A stretch of 64,000 nucleotides of DNA from Streptomyces sp. ML-6. GTDB taxonomy: Bacteria > Actinomycetota > Actinomycetes > Streptomycetales > Streptomycetaceae. Below the pieces are notes generated by a model. It worked only from the letters and a program-made list of their open reading frames with translations. It was not told the DNA's origin and did no database searches. Positions 1-9,466 of the stretch are shown piece by piece; the first letter of the stretch is position 1; every line of letters begins with the position of its first letter. The stretch is from assembly GCF_030116705.1 (NCBI RefSeq), contig NZ_JAOTIK010000001.1, positions 7,282,501 through 7,346,500 of the forward strand. Direction: 5' to 3'. The position numbers and the translations under genes were made by a program.

Positions 1-1
1 C

Positions 2-670
2 AAGATCATGCAGGCGAATCGCGCCTTCATGCGCAGAGCAGTGCATTACGCGGTCGGCGAGGGCATCAGTCAGTTTCTGGACATCGGTTCCGGAATACCG
101 ACCTTCGGCAATGTCCACGAAATCGCCCAGGCCGCCGACCCCGCGGCCCGGGTGGCGTACGTCGACCACGACCCGGTCGCGGTCGCACACAGCAAGGCCG
201 TGCTGGAGGGGAACGACCGGGCGGTGATCGCCGCCGCGGACCTGCGCCGCCCCCAGGAGATCGTGAAGAACCCGGAGATCTCCGGACTGCTCGACCTGGA
301 CCGCCCGGTGGCCCTGCTGCTCGTCGCCGTGCTCCACTTCCTCGAGGACGCCGACGAACCGCAGGCCGCGGTCGCCGAGCTGCGCGAGGCACTCGCCCCC
401 GGCAGCCTCGTCGTCATCACCCACGCCTCGTACGAGGGCATCCCGCTCACCCGGGAGGAAGCGGGCGGCATGGTCGGGGTCTACGAGAACATTCGCAACC
501 CCCTCGTCATGCGGTCCCGCGACGAGGTCATGCGCTTCTTCGAGGGGTACGAGATGGTGGAGCCCGGACTCGTGTCGATGCCGCACTGGCGGCCGGAGAC
601 CCCGGTGGTGGCGGAGCAAGAGGATCCGTATGCCTTCTCGGGCTTCGCCGGCGTGGGACGCAAGGCGTGA
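2..670 (+). CDS. SAM-dependent methyltransferase (DUF574 type), 5' end cut by window edge
   Basis: This is the C-terminal part of a class I SAM-dependent methyltransferase of the DUF574/Methyltransf_19 type common in actinomycetes. The SAM-binding glycine motif is the segment FLDIGSGIPT, followed by an acidic loop (YVDHDP) and a later LLLVAVLHFL strand, as in the family. The reading frame stays open to the window edge. The first in-window ATG (8) starts inside conserved sequence that normally follows roughly 50 N-terminal residues, so the true start lies upstream. The stop codon overlaps the GTG of the next gene in a GTGA arrangement, which suggests translational coupling with rmdA. The substrate cannot be read from the sequence. 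Confidence 0.85.
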   Translation, partial: KIMQANRAFMRRAVHYAVGEGISQFLDIGSGIPTFGNVHEIAQAADPAARVAYVDHDPVAVAHSKAVLEGNDRAVIAAADLRRPQEIVKNPEISGLLDLDRPVALLLVAVLHFLEDADEPQAAVAELREALAPGSLVVITHASYEGIPLTREEAGGMVGVYENIRNPLVMRSRDEVMRFFEGYEMVEPGLVSMPHWRPETPVVAEQEDPYAFSGFAGVGRKA

Positions 671-2841
671 GCATTCCCGCCCAGTCGTCCGGAGTGCCGG
701 ACGCGGAGCCCGACGGGCCCGAGAGCCGGCTCCGAAGATTCGCCACCATCTGGAGCCGGGCCATCTTCCCCTCGACGGCCACCTCCCTGACGCGCACGGA
801 GTTCGAGCAGCATCTGCTGCCGCTGGCCCGCAGGCTCAGCGACATCCTGCACGAGCGGCCCTTCGACGCGGCCCCCGCGGGCGAGGTGGGCGCCGCCCTC
901 GTCGCCGTGCACTGCACGGACCCCGACGCGCTCAGCAGCACGCTCGGCGTCATCGACTCGTACCTGGTGCTGTACTGCGGCGGCAACGGCCCCACGGCGC
1001 TGTCCACCGAGGACGCCAGGGCCCGCTGCGCGCGGATGCAGCACATCCTGGCCGGCGGCTTCACCGAGGCGCTGCGCCAGCGCACCCTCGCCGAACAGGA
1101 GGCCATCGCGCGCTCGGCGCTCGCCGCCCGCTCCGACGCCGAACAGGCGCTGCACGCCACGGAGGCGCGGTTCCGGGCCGTCTTCAAGGACGCGGCCGTC
1201 GGCATCGGCATCGCCGACCTGGACGGCAACGTGCTGGAGATCAACGACACCCTCACCCGGATGTTCGGCGGCCTCGACCACCACGTGCGCAGCCACAAGC
1301 TCAACGAGTGGGTCCACCCAGAGGACTCGCCGCACGTCTGGAAGTACTACGACGAGCTGGTGCGCGGCGAACGCGAGCACTACCGGGTCGAGAAGCCGTA
1401 CTACCGCAACGACGGCACGGTGCTGTGGACCAACCTGACGGTCTCGCTGCTGCGCGACGCCGAGGGGAAGCCGCAGTACCAGCTGGCGCTGATGGAGGAC
1501 ACCACGGAACGCAGGCTGCTGAACCTGCGGCTGCGGTACGAGGCCACCCATGACGCGCTCACCGGACTGCCCAACCGGACGCTGTTCTTCGAACGGCTGG
1601 AGAAGGCTCTCTGTGCCGACGACGGCAGCCGTTTCGGTCTGTGCTACCTCGACCTGGACGGCTTCAAGGCGATCAACGACAGCCTCGGGCACGCGTCCGG
1701 CGACCGGCTGCTGGTCGAGGTGGCCGACCGGCTGCAGAGCTGCGCGACCGCGCCCGGCGAGATGGTCGCCCGGCTCGGCGGCGACGAGTTCGTGGCCCTG
1801 ACCACCGGCCCCGACACCGAGAAGGAGGTCACCGAACTGGCCTGCCGCATCCTCAACGCGCTCGGCGCCCCCATCCGGCTCGAAGGCCGCGAGCTGACCG
1901 TGCGCGGCTCCATCGGCGTCGTCGAGGGCCCGGCGGGCGAACGCGGCGCCGCCGAGGTGCTGCGCAGCGCCGACATCACGATGTACCGGGCCAAGGGGGC
2001 GGGCGGCAACCGGTTCGAGTTCGCCGACGCGGAGGCGGACGCCCGCGCCATCACGCGGCACGGGCTGACCACCGCGCTGCCCGCCGCACTGGAGCGCGGC
2101 GAGTTCTTCATCGAGTACCAGCCGCTCGTGCACCTCGGCGACGGCACGGTGCACGGCGCGGAAGCACTGGTGCGCTGGTGCCATCCGCAGCACGGGGTGC
2201 TCGGCCCGGACCGGTTCATCCCGCTCGCCGAGCACACCGGCCTGATCGTGCCGCTGGGCCGCTGGGTGCTGGAGGAGTCCGTCCGGCAGGCCAACTTCTG
2301 GCAGGAGCGGCACACCGACGGCGGACCGCTGCGCATCAACGTCAACCTCTCACCGACCCAGCTGCACCACCCGCGACTGGTCGCCGAGACCGTCGACGTG
2401 CTGGAGCGGTCGGGGCTCGAACCCGGCGCGCTGTGCCTGGAGGTCACCGAGTCCGCGCTCATCGGCGCGGACGACGACCTGCTCAAGCCACTGCGGCAAC
2501 TGGCCGAGATGGGCGTCGACATAGCGCTCGACGACTTCGGCACCGGCTACTCGAACCTGGCGAACCTGCGCCGGCTCCCGGTGAGCGTGCTCAAGCTGGA
2601 CCGTTCCTTCACGATGGGCATGCAGCAGCACCCGGCGGACCCGGTCGACCTGAAGATCGTCGAGGGGATCGTCTCGCTGGCGCACAGCCTGGACCTCGCC
2701 GTCACGGTGGAGGGGGTGGAGACCGGGGCCCAGGCCGAACAGCTGCGCAAGCTGGGATGCGACACGGCCCAGGGCTGGTACTACGCCCGGCCGGGCGCCC
2801 CCGACCGGATCCACTCCCTGCTGCTGGCCGACGCGGTGTGA
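667..2841 (+). CDS. rmdA: PAS-GGDEF-EAL cyclic-di-GMP enzyme, RmdA-like
   Basis: This 724-aa bifunctional c-di-GMP turnover protein has a helical N-terminal region (about 20-160), a PAS domain (about 170-285), a GGDEF domain with an intact GGDEF signature (residues 371-375), and an EAL domain with an intact EAL motif (499-501) plus DDFGTGYSNL. Both catalytic signatures are complete, so diguanylate cyclase and phosphodiesterase activity are both possible. No transmembrane segment is evident, so it is probably cytoplasmic. Architecture, N-terminal sequence and position next to sdhCAB match RmdA of S. coelicolor (SCO0928, from memory), which regulates aerial development through the BldD ligand c-di-GMP. 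The GTG start is fixed by its 4-base overlap with the preceding methyltransferase stop. Confidence 0.88.
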   Translation: MSIPAQSSGVPDAEPDGPESRLRRFATIWSRAIFPSTATSLTRTEFEQHLLPLARRLSDILHERPFDAAPAGEVGAALVAVHCTDPDALSSTLGVIDSYLVLYCGGNGPTALSTEDARARCARMQHILAGGFTEALRQRTLAEQEAIARSALAARSDAEQALHATEARFRAVFKDAAVGIGIADLDGNVLEINDTLTRMFGGLDHHVRSHKLNEWVHPEDSPHVWKYYDELVRGEREHYRVEKPYYRNDGTVLWTNLTVSLLRDAEGKPQYQLALMEDTTERRLLNLRLRYEATHDALTGLPNRTLFFERLEKALCADDGSRFGLCYLDLDGFKAINDSLGHASGDRLLVEVADRLQSCATAPGEMVARLGGDEFVALTTGPDTEKEVTELACRILNALGAPIRLEGRELTVRGSIGVVEGPAGERGAAEVLRSADITMYRAKGAGGNRFEFADAEADARAITRHGLTTALPAALERGEFFIEYQPLVHLGDGTVHGAEALVRWCHPQHGVLGPDRFIPLAEHTGLIVPLGRWVLEESVRQANFWQERHTDGGPLRINVNLSPTQLHHPRLVAETVDVLERSGLEPGALCLEVTESALIGADDDLLKPLRQLAEMGVDIALDDFGTGYSNLANLRRLPVSVLKLDRSFTMGMQQHPADPVDLKIVEGIVSLAHSLDLAVTVEGVETGAQAEQLRKLGCDTAQGWYYARPGAPDRIHSLLLADAV

Positions 2842-2848
2842 GACCCGG

Positions 2849-2887
2849 GGGCTCTCCGCGGCCGGCCGCCCCGGCCGCGGGGAGCCC
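2849..2887. terminator. Bidirectional hairpin between convergent rmdA and LysR gene
   Basis: Two 15-base arms (2849-2863 and 2873-2887) are complementary except for one wobble position and enclose a 9-base loop. The hairpin lies between the stop codons of two convergent genes. There is no U-tract, as is usual for streptomycete terminators. Confidence 0.6.
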
Positions 2888-2908
2888 GTCGGCCGCGGCG
2901 GGTCCGGG

Positions 2909-3799
2909 TCAGTCCTTCCGGGTGGCGAGCAGCACCCGCTGGAGTTCGCGCGCCGCACGCGGCGGGGCCACGTCGCTGCGGTGCGCGAGCGCGATGGTGC
3001 GCCGCAGGCCGGGGCGGGCCAGCGGGGTGGTCCGCAGCTCGTGCCCGAACCGCCCGGCGACCATGCTGGGCACCACCGCGATGCCGAGCCCGGCCCGGAC
3101 GAAACCGAGCACCGCGTCCATCTCGCCGCCCTCCACCGTGAACGACGGCTCGAAACCCTCCGCCCGGCAGGCGGCGACCGTCAGCTCCCGCAGGTCGTAG
3201 CCGTGCCGGAACATCACCAGGGGCTCCCCCTGGAGGTCGGCGATCCGCACGCTCCCGCCCCGGCCGGGCCGCGGCCCCCGGGCCGACGACACCACGACCA
3301 GGTCCTCCTGTAGCAGCTCGACCGTGGTGAGCACGGGGGAGGCCGCGGGCAGCGGCAGGACCACCAGGGCGAGATCCAGCGCGCCGCGCGCCAGCCCCCG
3401 CACGAGGTCGAGCGAACCGCCCTCCTCCAGCAGCAACCGGATCCCCGGATGGCGGTCGTGGAAGGCGCGCAGCACGTCGGGGAGCAGGCCCGTGCAGAGG
3501 CTGGGCGTGGCCCCCAGCCGCACCCGGCCCCGGCGCAGCTGCGCCAGCTCCTGCACCTCGTGGCGGGCGGTGTCGGCGTCCGCGAGGATCCGGCGGGCCA
3601 GCGGCAGCAGCGCCTCGCCCGCGTCGGTGAGCGTGATGTTGCCCCGGGCCCGGCTGAACAGCTCCGCCCCCAGCTCGTTCTCCAACGCCCTGATCTGCTG
3701 GGAGAGCGAGGGCTGCGAGACGTGCACCGCCTCGGCGGCACGGGTGAAGTGCCGGGTCTCGGCCACGGCGACGAAGTACGTCAGCTGCTGGAACTGCAT
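2909..3799 (-). CDS. LysR-family transcriptional regulator divergent from sdhCAB
   Basis: This 296-aa LysR-type regulator has an N-terminal winged helix-turn-helix (QLTYFVAVAETRHF through SQQIRALE, about residues 4-60) and a periplasmic-binding-protein-like effector domain. ATG 3799 was chosen because GGAGGTG lies 6 bases upstream. An in-frame start 21 bases earlier would place that ribosome-binding site inside the gene. It is transcribed away from sdhCAB with a short shared promoter region containing a LysR-type dyad, so control of the succinate dehydrogenase operon and of itself is the likely role. The effector is unknown. Confidence 0.85.
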   Translation of the reverse strand: MQFQQLTYFVAVAETRHFTRAAEAVHVSQPSLSQQIRALENELGAELFSRARGNITLTDAGEALLPLARRILADADTARHEVQELAQLRRGRVRLGATPSLCTGLLPDVLRAFHDRHPGIRLLLEEGGSLDLVRGLARGALDLALVVLPLPAASPVLTTVELLQEDLVVVSSARGPRPGRGGSVRIADLQGEPLVMFRHGYDLRELTVAACRAEGFEPSFTVEGGEMDAVLGFVRAGLGIAVVPSMVAGRFGHELRTTPLARPGLRRTIALAHRSDVAPPRAARELQRVLLATRKD

Positions 3800-3821
3800 G
3801 CGCTCACCTCCGTCACCCACG

Positions 3822-3836
3822 ATAGCCCTAGTCTAT
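3822..3836. promoter_or_regulatory. LysR-type T-N11-A operator candidate
   Basis: ATAG-N7-CTAT forms a perfect 4-base dyad and also satisfies the T-N11-A rule for LysR regulators. It lies 23 bases upstream of the LysR start codon and about 60 bases upstream of the sdhC start, where a LysR protein could act on both genes. Confidence 0.55.
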
Positions 3837-3857
3837 GAAGATGAGCTATTCCATGTC

Positions 3858-3888
3858 TTGGACTGATGGGGTCGTTCGGCCCTAGCGT
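3858..3888 (+). promoter_or_regulatory. Candidate sdhC promoter, leaderless type
   Basis: A TAGCGT hexamer (3883-3888) ends 7 bases before ATG 3896, and a TTGGAC element (3858-3863) lies 19 bases further up. Transcription would start at or next to the ATG, which fits the absence of a convincing ribosome-binding site before sdhC. Confidence 0.45.
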
Positions 3889-3895
3889 CGTGTTC

Positions 3896-4603
3896 ATGGC
3901 ATTGGCAACGCGGACGGACCGACGGCCGTCCATGACGCGCACGATCTGGGACTCGTCCGTCGGCAAGAAGACGGTCATGGCCGTGAGCGGCCTGGTCATG
4001 CTCCTCTACCTGGTCGCCCACATGCTCGGCAACCTGAAGATCTTCTTCGGGGCCGGCGAGTTCAACCACTACGCGCACTGGCTGCGGACCCTGGGCGAGC
4101 CCTTCCTGCACTACGAGTGGGCCCTGTGGCTCCTCCGCGTCGTGCTGGTCGCCGCCGTGGTGCTGCACGCCGTCTCCGCGTACCAGCTGAGCCGCCGCGA
4201 CATCCGGGCGCGCCCCGCCAAGTACGTGCACCGCAGGCCGCGCGCAGGCTATGCCACCCGCACCATGCGCTGGGGCGGGATCATCCTCGGCCTGTTCATC
4301 GTCTGGCACATCCTCGACCTGACGACGGGCACCGTGCACCCCGGCGGCTTCCAGCCCGGACACCCCTACCAGAACGTCGTCGACACCTTCTCCACCTGGT
4401 ACGGCAACGTGGTCTACATCGCCGCCGTCCTCGCCCTCGGGTTCCACGTCCGGCACGGCTTCTGGAGCGCCGCCCAGACCCTCGGCGCGGGCAACGCGAC
4501 CCGGGACCGGGCCCTCAAGGCCCTGGCCGACGCCCTCGCGCTGGTACTCACGCTGGGCTTCATCTCCGTACCCGTCGCCGTCATGACCGGAGTCGTGAGC
4601 TGA
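3896..4603 (+). CDS. sdhC: Succinate dehydrogenase cytochrome b subunit SdhC
   Basis: This 235-aa integral membrane subunit anchors the succinate dehydrogenase/fumarate reductase complex and carries quinone and haem. It has five hydrophobic helices, the first in the segment [20 protein letters not shown] with a conserved His and GN. It is of the single-anchor type found with soluble A and B subunits in menaquinone-using bacteria. Upstream ATG 3866 is in frame, but its N-terminal extension is non-conserved. ATG 3896 follows a likely -10 element directly; ATG 3932 is a further alternative. It is first in an sdhCAB operon, with 1 base before sdhA. Confidence 0.85.
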   Translation: MALATRTDRRPSMTRTIWDSSVGKKTVMAVSGLVMLLYLVAHMLGNLKIFFGAGEFNHYAHWLRTLGEPFLHYEWALWLLRVVLVAAVVLHAVSAYQLSRRDIRARPAKYVHRRPRAGYATRTMRWGGIILGLFIVWHILDLTTGTVHPGGFQPGHPYQNVVDTFSTWYGNVVYIAAVLALGFHVRHGFWSAAQTLGAGNATRDRALKALADALALVLTLGFISVPVAVMTGVVS

Positions 4604-4604
4604 C

Positions 4605-6550
<1,946 letters not shown>

Positions 6551-6554
<4 letters not shown>

Positions 6555-7297
6555 AGCTCACCCTGCGCGTCTGGCGCCAGAAGAACGCCGACGCCCCCGG
6601 CGCCATGTCCACTTACGAGGTGGACGGCATCTCGCAGGACATGTCGTTCCTGGAAATGCTCGACACCCTCAACGAGGAACTCATCCTCGCCGGCGACGAC
6701 CCGGTCGCCTTCGACCACGACTGCCGCGAGGGCATCTGCGGAGCCTGCAGCCTCGTCATCAACGGCGACGCCCACGGACCCGAGCGCACCACCACCTGCC
6801 AGCTCCACATGCGTTCCTTCGAGGACGGCGACACGATCGACATCGAACCGTGGCGCGCCTCCGCCTTCCCGGTCGTCAAGGACCTGGTCGTGGACCGCTC
6901 GGCCTTCGACCGGATCATCCAGGCGGGCGGCTACATCTCCGCCCCGACCGGCACCGCCCCCGAGGCCCACGCCACACCGGTGCCCAAGCCGGACGCCGAC
7001 TTCGCCTTCGAGCACGCCGAGTGCATCGGCTGCGGAGCCTGCGTCGCCGCCTGCCCCAACGGCTCGGCGATGCTCTTCACCTCGGCGAAGATCAACCACC
7101 TCAACGTGCTGCCGCAGGGCGCGCCGGAGCGTGAGACCCGGGTCCTCGACATGGTCGGCCAGATGGACAGCGAGGGCTTCGGCGGCTGCACCCTCACCGG
7201 GGAGTGCGCCACGGCCTGCCCGAAGGGCATCCCGCTGCCCTCGATCTCGGCCATGAACAAGGAGTGGCTGCGGGCGACCCGCAAGGTGCGCCGCTGA
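6551..7297 (+). CDS. sdhB: Succinate dehydrogenase iron-sulfur subunit SdhB
   Basis: This 248-aa electron-transfer subunit links FAD to the quinone site. The N-terminal ferredoxin domain has the [2Fe-2S] ligands in CREGICGAC plus a later Cys (TTTCQLH). The C-terminal domain has [12 protein letters not shown] and [10 protein letters not shown] for the [4Fe-4S] and [3Fe-4S] centres. ATG 6551 overlaps the sdhA stop (ATGA). A longer open frame upstream runs only inside sdhA and is not coding. A strong hairpin 20 bases downstream closes the operon. Confidence 0.93.
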
Positions 7298-7316
7298 CCG
7301 GCGCGGACCACGGATT

Positions 7317-7351
7317 CCCGGTCCCGGGGGCCGCCCGCCCCCGGGACCGGG
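7317..7351 (+). terminator. sdhCAB terminator hairpin
   Basis: Perfect 14-base inverted repeat (7317-7330 with 7338-7351) around a 7-base loop, 20 bases after the sdhB stop. All stem pairs are Watson-Crick and mostly G-C. Confidence 0.75.
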
Positions 7352-7391
7352 ACGTCGCGTCCGGAACGGACCAGGACGCCCGGGAACGGAT

Positions 7392-7471
7392 GATCAGGAC
7401 CTCACTGATCGGATCAGGGCGTCTCGGAGCGCATCAGGACGTCACTGATCGGATCAGGAGGTCACGGAGAG
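7392..7471. repeat. Four 20-bp tandem repeats carrying GATC palindromes
   Basis: Four consecutive ~20-base units (7392-7411, 7412-7431, 7432-7451, 7452-7471) share a (G/C)ATCAGG(A/G)(C/G)(C/G)TC core. Units 1 and 3 are nearly identical. Each unit junction after units 1 and 3 makes the perfect palindrome CTGATCGGATCAG (7405-7417 and 7445-7457). The second palindrome contains the stop codon of the chitinase gene, so the array straddles the 3' end of that gene and the sdhB trailer. Confidence 0.75.
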
Positions 7472-9217
7472 GTCGTCCGCGTATACCGTTCCCTGCCCGT
7501 ACCAGCCGTGCAGATAGACGGTCACCGCCCCGGTCGAACCGGTGGTGAAGGTCACCGACTGCTTCGCGTAACCGCTCGACGAACCCCAGACGTCGGCCGA
7601 GGCATCGCCCCGCACCCCGAGGTAGCCGTAGCCGCCCTGCATCCAACCGCTCAGCGTGTACGCGGTGTTCGGGGCCAGGGACAGCTCCTGCGTGCACTCG
7701 CCCGTCTGCGTGGCGGTGGCCGCGACGGCCAGCGCGTGCGCACCGCCGTGCACCGGCGTGGAGACGACCGCGCCGCCCGGCTGGCAGTTCCAGGGGCCCG
7801 GCGCACCCGACTCGAAGTCCCCGTTCACCAGGGAACCGGTGCCGCCGCCCGGCCCCGACACCGTCAGGGTGAGCACCGCCGAGTGGCTGAGCGTCCCCGA
7901 GGCGCCCGTCACCGTGAGCCGGTACGTTCCCGGCGCGGCCGACTCCGCGGCGGACACCGTCAGTTCCGACGTGCCCCCGGCCGTGACCGAGGCCGGGGCG
8001 AGCGTCGCCGTCACACCGGCGGGCGCCCCGTCCACCGTCAGCTCCACGGTCCTGGCACTGCCGGAGGTCACCGCGGTTCTCACCTCCGCCGTGGTGGAGC
8101 CGCCCGGCGCGACCGAGGCCGAGGCGGGCGCGACGGCCACCGAGTAGTCGTCCGTCACCGGACCGGAGCCTCTGGTGAAGGGCGCGAAGGTGTGGCTGAA
8201 GTACCAGGTGTCCTGGGGGATGCCGGAACAGGTGTCGTTGCCGCCGGTGCCGGGGCAGCCCCCGTTGTCGCGCTGGAGCGCCCAGAACGACAGGGTGCTG
8301 ACGCCCTTGGCGACGGCCCAGTCGTAGACCACCGGGGCGTCGGCCGTGGTGAACGTCTCGGCGGGGCCGTAGTCGTCGATCCCCGGCATCTCGATGATCC
8401 CGGTCATGCCCCACAGCTGCGCGTCGGTCCTCGACGGGTACAGATCGGCGAGCTGGTCCTTGAGACCGCTGATCGCCGTCTTGGTGTCCTGCGCCATGTT
8501 GTGCGGGGCGCCGTCGTAGTAGTCGAACGTCATCAGGTTCACGACGTCGACCTTCGTGCCGTTGGCCACGGCGTTCTCCAGCACCGCCAGACCGCTGTCG
8601 GCGAGGCCGCTCGTGGTGGTGGGCAGGGTGTAGGAGATCTGCAACGGGCGGCCGTTGGCCGCGGCCCAGTCCTGCACCTTCTTGATCGCCTTGTTGCGGC
8701 GGTCGATCCCGGCGCTGTTCTCCAGCGAGTTGTCCTCGATGTCCATGTCGAGACGGGACACGTCGTAGGTCGTGATGACCTTCTGGTACGCCGCGGCGAT
8801 CGAGTCGACGCTCGTACAGCTGTCGGCGATCTCGGTGCCGCCGTTGTCGGCGGTGTAGCCGCCGAACGACGGGATCACATCACCGCCGCGCGACCGCATG
8901 GTGGTGAAGTCGGCGCCGAAGACGGACTGGGCGATGGGGGTGCTCGCATCGCCGTTCCAGTAGGGGGTGCAGGAACCACGGGCCTCCGTCTGGATGAAGG
9001 CCATGGTCAGGTACTTGGCACCGGACGCCTGCGAGAGCGCGGCCGGGCTGTCGCCGTTCCACGACTCGAAGTACGGGGCGAAGACATGGGCCGGCAGGGG
9101 AGTGGCGGCGGTCGCGGCGGCCTGCGCGCCGGTTCCCGATCCGAGGACCAGGCCGGCGGACGCGACGGTCGTCGCCAAAACACTCAGGACTGCGCCGAGT
9201 GCTCTTGGACGTCTCAT
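7454..9217 (-). CDS. Secreted GH18 chitinase with C-terminal carbohydrate-binding region
   Basis: This 587-aa secreted chitinase begins with a Sec signal peptide: basic MRRPR, a hydrophobic stretch, and an AQA cleavage site near residue 33. A GH18 barrel (about 42-330) carries the catalytic signature DMDIE (157-161), with Glu161 the expected acid/base. A low-complexity, Ser/Thr-rich immunoglobulin-like segment follows (about 350-450), then a jelly-roll carbohydrate-binding-type domain starting at LVNGDFESG (about 455-587). It should hydrolyse chitin outside the cell. Its promoter holds a DasR-type operator, linking it to N-acetylglucosamine control. A GGGAG site lies close to the ATG, and the leader is roughly 130 bases. 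The stop codon falls inside a tandem repeat. Confidence 0.92.
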   Translation of the reverse strand: MRRPRALGAVLSVLATTVASAGLVLGSGTGAQAAATAATPLPAHVFAPYFESWNGDSPAALSQASGAKYLTMAFIQTEARGSCTPYWNGDASTPIAQSVFGADFTTMRSRGGDVIPSFGGYTADNGGTEIADSCTSVDSIAAAYQKVITTYDVSRLDMDIEDNSLENSAGIDRRNKAIKKVQDWAAANGRPLQISYTLPTTTSGLADSGLAVLENAVANGTKVDVVNLMTFDYYDGAPHNMAQDTKTAISGLKDQLADLYPSRTDAQLWGMTGIIEMPGIDDYGPAETFTTADAPVVYDWAVAKGVSTLSFWALQRDNGGCPGTGGNDTCSGIPQDTWYFSHTFAPFTRGSGPVTDDYSVAVAPASASVAPGGSTTAEVRTAVTSGSARTVELTVDGAPAGVTATLAPASVTAGGTSELTVSAAESAAPGTYRLTVTGASGTLSHSAVLTLTVSGPGGGTGSLVNGDFESGAPGPWNCQPGGAVVSTPVHGGAHALAVAATATQTGECTQELSLAPNTAYTLSGWMQGGYGYLGVRGDASADVWGSSSGYAKQSVTFTTGSTGAVTVYLHGWYGQGTVYADDLSVTS

Positions 9218-9353
9218 GGGGTGCTCCCAGCGGGGTGAGGCAACGGGCGGATCGCACGGCTCTGCCGCGCCCGGTGCGGGGGCGCGGCCCGTTCCTGTGA
9301 ATCCCGGCCGGGGTCACATGCCGCACGGCGAGCAACGGCCGTGAGGCATGCCC

Positions 9354-9382
9354 ATGATTGGTCTGGACCAGCTCGTGGTCAA
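9354..9382 (-). promoter_or_regulatory. Chitinase promoter with DasR-responsive (dre) operator
   Basis: On the minus strand, TTGACC (9377-9382) and AATCAT (9354-9359) are separated by exactly 17 bases. The spacer contains TGGTCCAGACCA (9359-9370), which differs from the DasR consensus TGGTCTAGACCA only at the two central bases. A repressor bound there would cover the -10/-35 spacer. This layout is the one known for DasR-controlled chitinase genes. Confidence 0.75.
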
Positions 9383-9466
9383 TGTTCTTTGCCGTTTCAT
9401 TCCCCATTGCTTGCCCGATGCGGCAACTCGGCGCGCGGGAAAGCGAGTTGAGTGCGGTGCGGGCCG

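Noticed and set aside
7392..7471. CRISPR array
   Set aside because: Units are 20 bases, contiguous, lack unique spacers and diverge from one another. No cas gene is present.
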